From Oscillospiraceae bacterium (lineage in GTDB: Bacteria; Bacillota; Clostridia; Oscillospirales; Acutalibacteraceae): DNA of 10,388 bases. The notes beneath the pieces were generated by a model that was not told the origin of the DNA, did no database searches, and saw nothing but the letters and a program-made list of their open reading frames with translations. The translations under genes and the position numbers were made by a program. Of this stretch, positions 7,941 to 10,388 are shown piece by piece (within the stretch, counting starts at the first letter, position 1; every line of letters starts with the position of its first letter). The stretch is taken from positions 1 to 10,388 of the forward strand of contig DXWE01000034.1 in NCBI GenBank assembly GCA_019417045.1, in the 5' to 3' direction.

Positions 7941-9128
7941 ATGACATACGAAGAGATCCAGGCGCTGCATGATCAGTCGCTGATGCCGACCTACGGCCGG
8001 TTCCCGGTCGCGCTGTGCGGCGGGCACGGGGCACGGGCGGTGGACGAGAGCGGGCGCGAATATATCGATTTCGGAGCCGGCATCGGGGTCAATGCGCTCG
8101 GATACTGCGATCCCGGATGGGTGGAAGCGGTCCAAAAGCAGGCCGCGACCGCCCAGCATTTTTCCAATCTCTATTATAACGACGTACAGGTCGCATTTGC
8201 AGGCGAGCTGTGCGCCGCCGCGCACATGAGTCGGGCGTTTCTGTGCAACTCCGGCGCGGAGGCGAACGAGTGCGCGATCAAACTCGCGCGCAAATACAGC
8301 TATGACACCTACGGCGAGGGGCGGCATACGATTGTCACGCTGGTCAACTCCTTCCACGGCCGCACGGTGACCACCCTGTCCGCCACCGGGCAGGAGAGCT
8401 TCCACACGCTGTTTTATCCCTTTACCGAGGGGTTTGCCTATGCGCGCGCAGGGGATCTCGACGATCTTTCGGGCAGGCTCAACGGCACGGTGTGCGCGGT
8501 GCTGCTCGAATGCGTCCAGGGGGAGGGCGGCGTGGTGCCGCTCGATCCCGGCTATCTCAGGGGCGTAGAGGCGCTCTGCCGCGAGCGGGACGTGCTGCTG
8601 ATGGTGGACGAGGTGCAGACCGGGGCGTCCCGGACCGGCCGATTCCTCGCCTGCGAGCACGCGGGGATCCTCCCCGACGTGGTGACGATGGCCAAGGGGC
8701 TTGGCGGCGGGCTGCCGATCGGCGCCTGCCTGTGCGGGGAGAAGCTGAAGGACGTGATGGGCCCCGGCACGCACGGGTCCACCTTTGGCGGCAACCCGGT
8801 CGCGTGCGCCGCGGGGCGATACATGCTCTCCCGGCTGACCGACCCGGCGCTGCTGCAGGAGGTCACGCGCAAGGGCGAGCGCATCGCCAAGCGGGTCTCC
8901 CGGATGCCGGATGTACAGGAGGTGCGCGGGCTCGGCATGATGCAGGGGATCGTGCTGCGCACACTCGACGCCAAAGCCGTCGCGGCCGCCTGTGTGCAAA
9001 ACGGGCTGCTGATCCTGACCGCAAAGACGCTGCTGCGGCTGCTGCCGCCGCTGAACATCCCGGACGAGGATCTGGAGGCCGGACTGGATATTCTGGAATC
9101 CACCCTGAAAGGACTGGTGAATGTATGA
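7941..9128 (+). CDS. argD: Acetylornithine aminotransferase
   Basis: ArgD is a class III PLP-dependent aminotransferase that converts N-acetylglutamate semialdehyde plus glutamate to N-acetylornithine and 2-oxoglutarate (step four). The PLP lysine is K252 in TMAKGLGGG. D223 and Q226 in DEVQTG hold the cofactor, and SGAEANE and FHGRT are the usual cofactor-site blocks. DEVQTG is followed by ASRTG where relatives mostly have GRTG preceded by glycine, a mild variation. At 395 residues the length is normal. The ATG at 7941 with AAGGTGG (7930-7936) is chosen over an in-frame ATG at 7905 inside the end of argB, which has no clear ribosome site. Its stop overlaps the argF start. Confidence 0.96.
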   Translation: MTYEEIQALHDQSLMPTYGRFPVALCGGHGARAVDESGREYIDFGAGIGVNALGYCDPGWVEAVQKQAATAQHFSNLYYNDVQVAFAGELCAAAHMSRAFLCNSGAEANECAIKLARKYSYDTYGEGRHTIVTLVNSFHGRTVTTLSATGQESFHTLFYPFTEGFAYARAGDLDDLSGRLNGTVCAVLLECVQGEGGVVPLDPGYLRGVEALCRERDVLLMVDEVQTGASRTGRFLACEHAGILPDVVTMAKGLGGGLPIGACLCGEKLKDVMGPGTHGSTFGGNPVACAAGRYMLSRLTDPALLQEVTRKGERIAKRVSRMPDVQEVRGLGMMQGIVLRTLDAKAVAAACVQNGLLILTAKTLLRLLPPLNIPDEDLEAGLDILESTLKGLVNV

Positions 9129-10027
9129 AACATCTTTTGAAACTGCTCGACTTATCCTCCGAAGAAATTCTGGACATACTAAATACCGCAGACCAGCTGA
9201 AATATGAGCAAAAGCATGGGATCCCGCACCGCCGGCTGGAGGGCAAGACGCTCGGCATGATCTTCCAAAAGGCGTCCACCCGCACGCGTGTCTCGTTTGA
9301 GACGGGCATCTACCAGCTCGGGGGATATGGGCTGTTCCTGTCCGCAAACGATCTGCAGATCGGCCGCGGCGAGCCGGTGGAGGACACTGCGCGGGTGCTG
9401 TCCCGCTACCTCGACGGTATCATGATCCGCACCTTCGCGCAGGAGGAGGTCGAGACGCTCGCCAGGGTCGGGGGGATCCCGGTCATCAACGGGTTGACCG
9501 ACTTCTGCCATCCCTGCCAGGTGCTCGCCGACCTGATGACCATCCGGGAGCACAAGGGAACCCTCGAGGGGCTCAACATGTGCTATATCGGGGACGGGAA
9601 CAACATGGCCAATTCGCTCATCGTCGGCGGTCTCAAGGTGGGGATGCGGGTATCCGTGGCAACCCCGGCGGGCTATCGGCCGGACGGGCAGGTGCTCGCC
9701 TTTGCCGCGGGATTTGGGGACAAATTCCGTTTGACGGAGGACTGCACCGCCGCCGCCACCGACGCGGACGTGATCTTCACGGACGTGTGGGCGTCGATGG
9801 GGCAGGAGGGAGAGGCGGAGAAGCGCCGCGTCGCGTTTGCCGGCTACCAGGTGAATCGCGCGCTGCTCGCGGCCGCCCACCCCGACTGCATGGTCCAGCA
9901 CTGCCTGCCTGCTCACCGCGGGGAGGAGATCACCGCCGACGTGTTTGAGGCACACGCACAGGAGATTTTCGACGAGGCCGAAAACCGCCTGCACGCACAA
10001 AAAGCGGTGATGGTTACGGTGATGTAA
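9125..10027 (+). CDS. argF: Ornithine carbamoyltransferase
   Basis: ArgF condenses ornithine with carbamoyl phosphate to make citrulline, the sixth step. The carbamoyl-phosphate motif STRTR is at residues 51-55. HPCQ (second carbamoyl-phosphate contact), DVWASMG (ornithine loop) and HCLPAHRG with C260 are all present, which separates it from aspartate carbamoyltransferase. At 300 residues it is full length, at the short end of the family. The start at 9125 overlaps the argD stop in ATGA; AAAGGA at 9108-9113 is the likely ribosome site, and other in-frame starts lie deep inside argD. Its first 20 codons are visibly richer in A/T than the rest of the operon. It is the last arg gene here. An anabolic role is inferred from context. 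Confidence 0.97.
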   Translation: MKHLLKLLDLSSEEILDILNTADQLKYEQKHGIPHRRLEGKTLGMIFQKASTRTRVSFETGIYQLGGYGLFLSANDLQIGRGEPVEDTARVLSRYLDGIMIRTFAQEEVETLARVGGIPVINGLTDFCHPCQVLADLMTIREHKGTLEGLNMCYIGDGNNMANSLIVGGLKVGMRVSVATPAGYRPDGQVLAFAAGFGDKFRLTEDCTAAATDADVIFTDVWASMGQEGEAEKRRVAFAGYQVNRALLAAAHPDCMVQHCLPAHRGEEITADVFEAHAQEIFDEAENRLHAQKAVMVTVM

Positions 10028-10067
10028 TACCGTTACAATTCTGTTGCTGGCTTTCCGCCGCCCCCGT

Positions 10068-10076
10068 TGGTATACT
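10068..10076 (+). promoter_or_regulatory. Extended -10 promoter for the downstream gene
   Basis: TGGTATACT at 10068-10076 is an extended -10 (TG at 10068-10069, TATACT at 10071-10076). No good -35 is seen at normal spacing; the TTGCTG at 10044-10049 would need a 21-base spacer. Start of transcription would be near 10083. No terminator is visible between argF and the next gene, so read-through from the arg operon is also possible. Confidence 0.5.
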
Positions 10077-10118
10077 GGAGCTGGAATGGTTTTTTGTATC
10101 TATCGGAGGAGGCAGTCT

Positions 10119-10388
10119 ATGTCCCGTTCAGCTGCGCATAAGAAGAACAGAAGAAAATGGAGCAGCACCGCTGTCTTTTCCCTGGCCTTTGTGGTGTGCA
10201 TCGTGGTGTTCGGGGTGGTCGGCGTATGGTTTGTGTCCCGGATGCACACCGCCGACGGCAACCGCACCGCCGGCCTGTCCGCCGGGAGCCCGGAGAGCGG
10301 GGTGGCGGATCCCCGCCTGTTTTCAGACGCGGACGCGCAGTCCCTGCTGCTGATCACCACCCTGGAAAACGAGGCGCAGAACTTCCTC
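10119..10388 (+). CDS. Membrane-anchored protein, N-terminal part (cut by window end)
   Basis: The first 90 residues of a gene that runs off the window. A strongly basic N-terminus (KKNRRK at 8-13) precedes one hydrophobic segment (about 17-39), then a Gly/Ser/Ala-rich linker to about 66. This is the layout of a type II membrane protein or signal anchor with the main domain outside the cell. The segment QSLLLITTLENEAQNFL near the end could be the first strand of an extracellular domain; a resemblance to the LytR-CpsA-Psr wall-ligase family comes to mind but cannot be settled from this fragment. The start is firm: GGAGGAGG (10105-10112) is six bases upstream of the ATG. Nothing ties it to arginine synthesis. 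Confidence 0.75.
   Translation, partial: MSRSAAHKKNRRKWSSTAVFSLAFVVCIVVFGVVGVWFVSRMHTADGNRTAGLSAGSPESGVADPRLFSDADAQSLLLITTLENEAQNFL

Overview
The window reads as a stretch of chromosome from a GC-rich member of the Clostridia, most likely an Oscillospiraceae/Ruminococcaceae-type gut anaerobe. This is inferred from purine-rich AGGAGG ribosome sites, sigma-A-like promoters, Firmicutes-style proteins and an AT-rich ArgR/AhrC-type operator in front of GC-rich genes; no marker gene fixes the taxon. All supported genes are on the + strand.

Region 1 (1-1830) holds two accessory genes. The first encodes a 113-residue protein that joins an apparent ribbon-helix-helix N-terminus to a four-cysteine cluster, and it is closed by a strong intrinsic terminator. 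The second, with its own promoter and a GTG start, encodes a 386-residue DUF262 (GmrS/ParB-like) protein with the DGQQR motif but without the HNH nuclease half found in GmrSD-type enzymes. A GC-rich hairpin follows its stop codon.

Region 2 (1831-2045) is an AT-rich control region: two to four ARG-box-like operators, a 14-bp direct repeat that brackets the best box, and an extended -10 promoter.

Region 3 (2046-10027) is a compact arginine biosynthesis operon in the order argG-argH-argC-argJ-argB-argD-argF. ArgJ acetylates glutamate by recycling acetyl from acetylornithine, ArgB phosphorylates N-acetylglutamate, ArgC reduces it, ArgD transaminates it, ArgJ releases ornithine, ArgF makes citrulline, and ArgG and ArgH convert citrulline to arginine. 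If ArgJ is bifunctional, the seven genes cover every step from glutamate to arginine. Carbamoyl phosphate synthase (carAB) and the repressor gene (argR/ahrC) are not in the window. ArgB has the N-terminal extension and C-terminal signature of arginine-inhibitable kinases, so the pathway is probably controlled both at the operator and by feedback at ArgB. Four-base ATGA overlaps couple argH/argC and argD/argF. A perfect 26-nt palindrome separates argG from argH.

Region 4 (10028-10388) has an extended -10 promoter and the start of a gene for a protein with one N-terminal membrane anchor, which runs off the window.

Most of the window is a well-known pathway. The parts least explained are the two accessory genes at the left and the fine structure of the operon control region.
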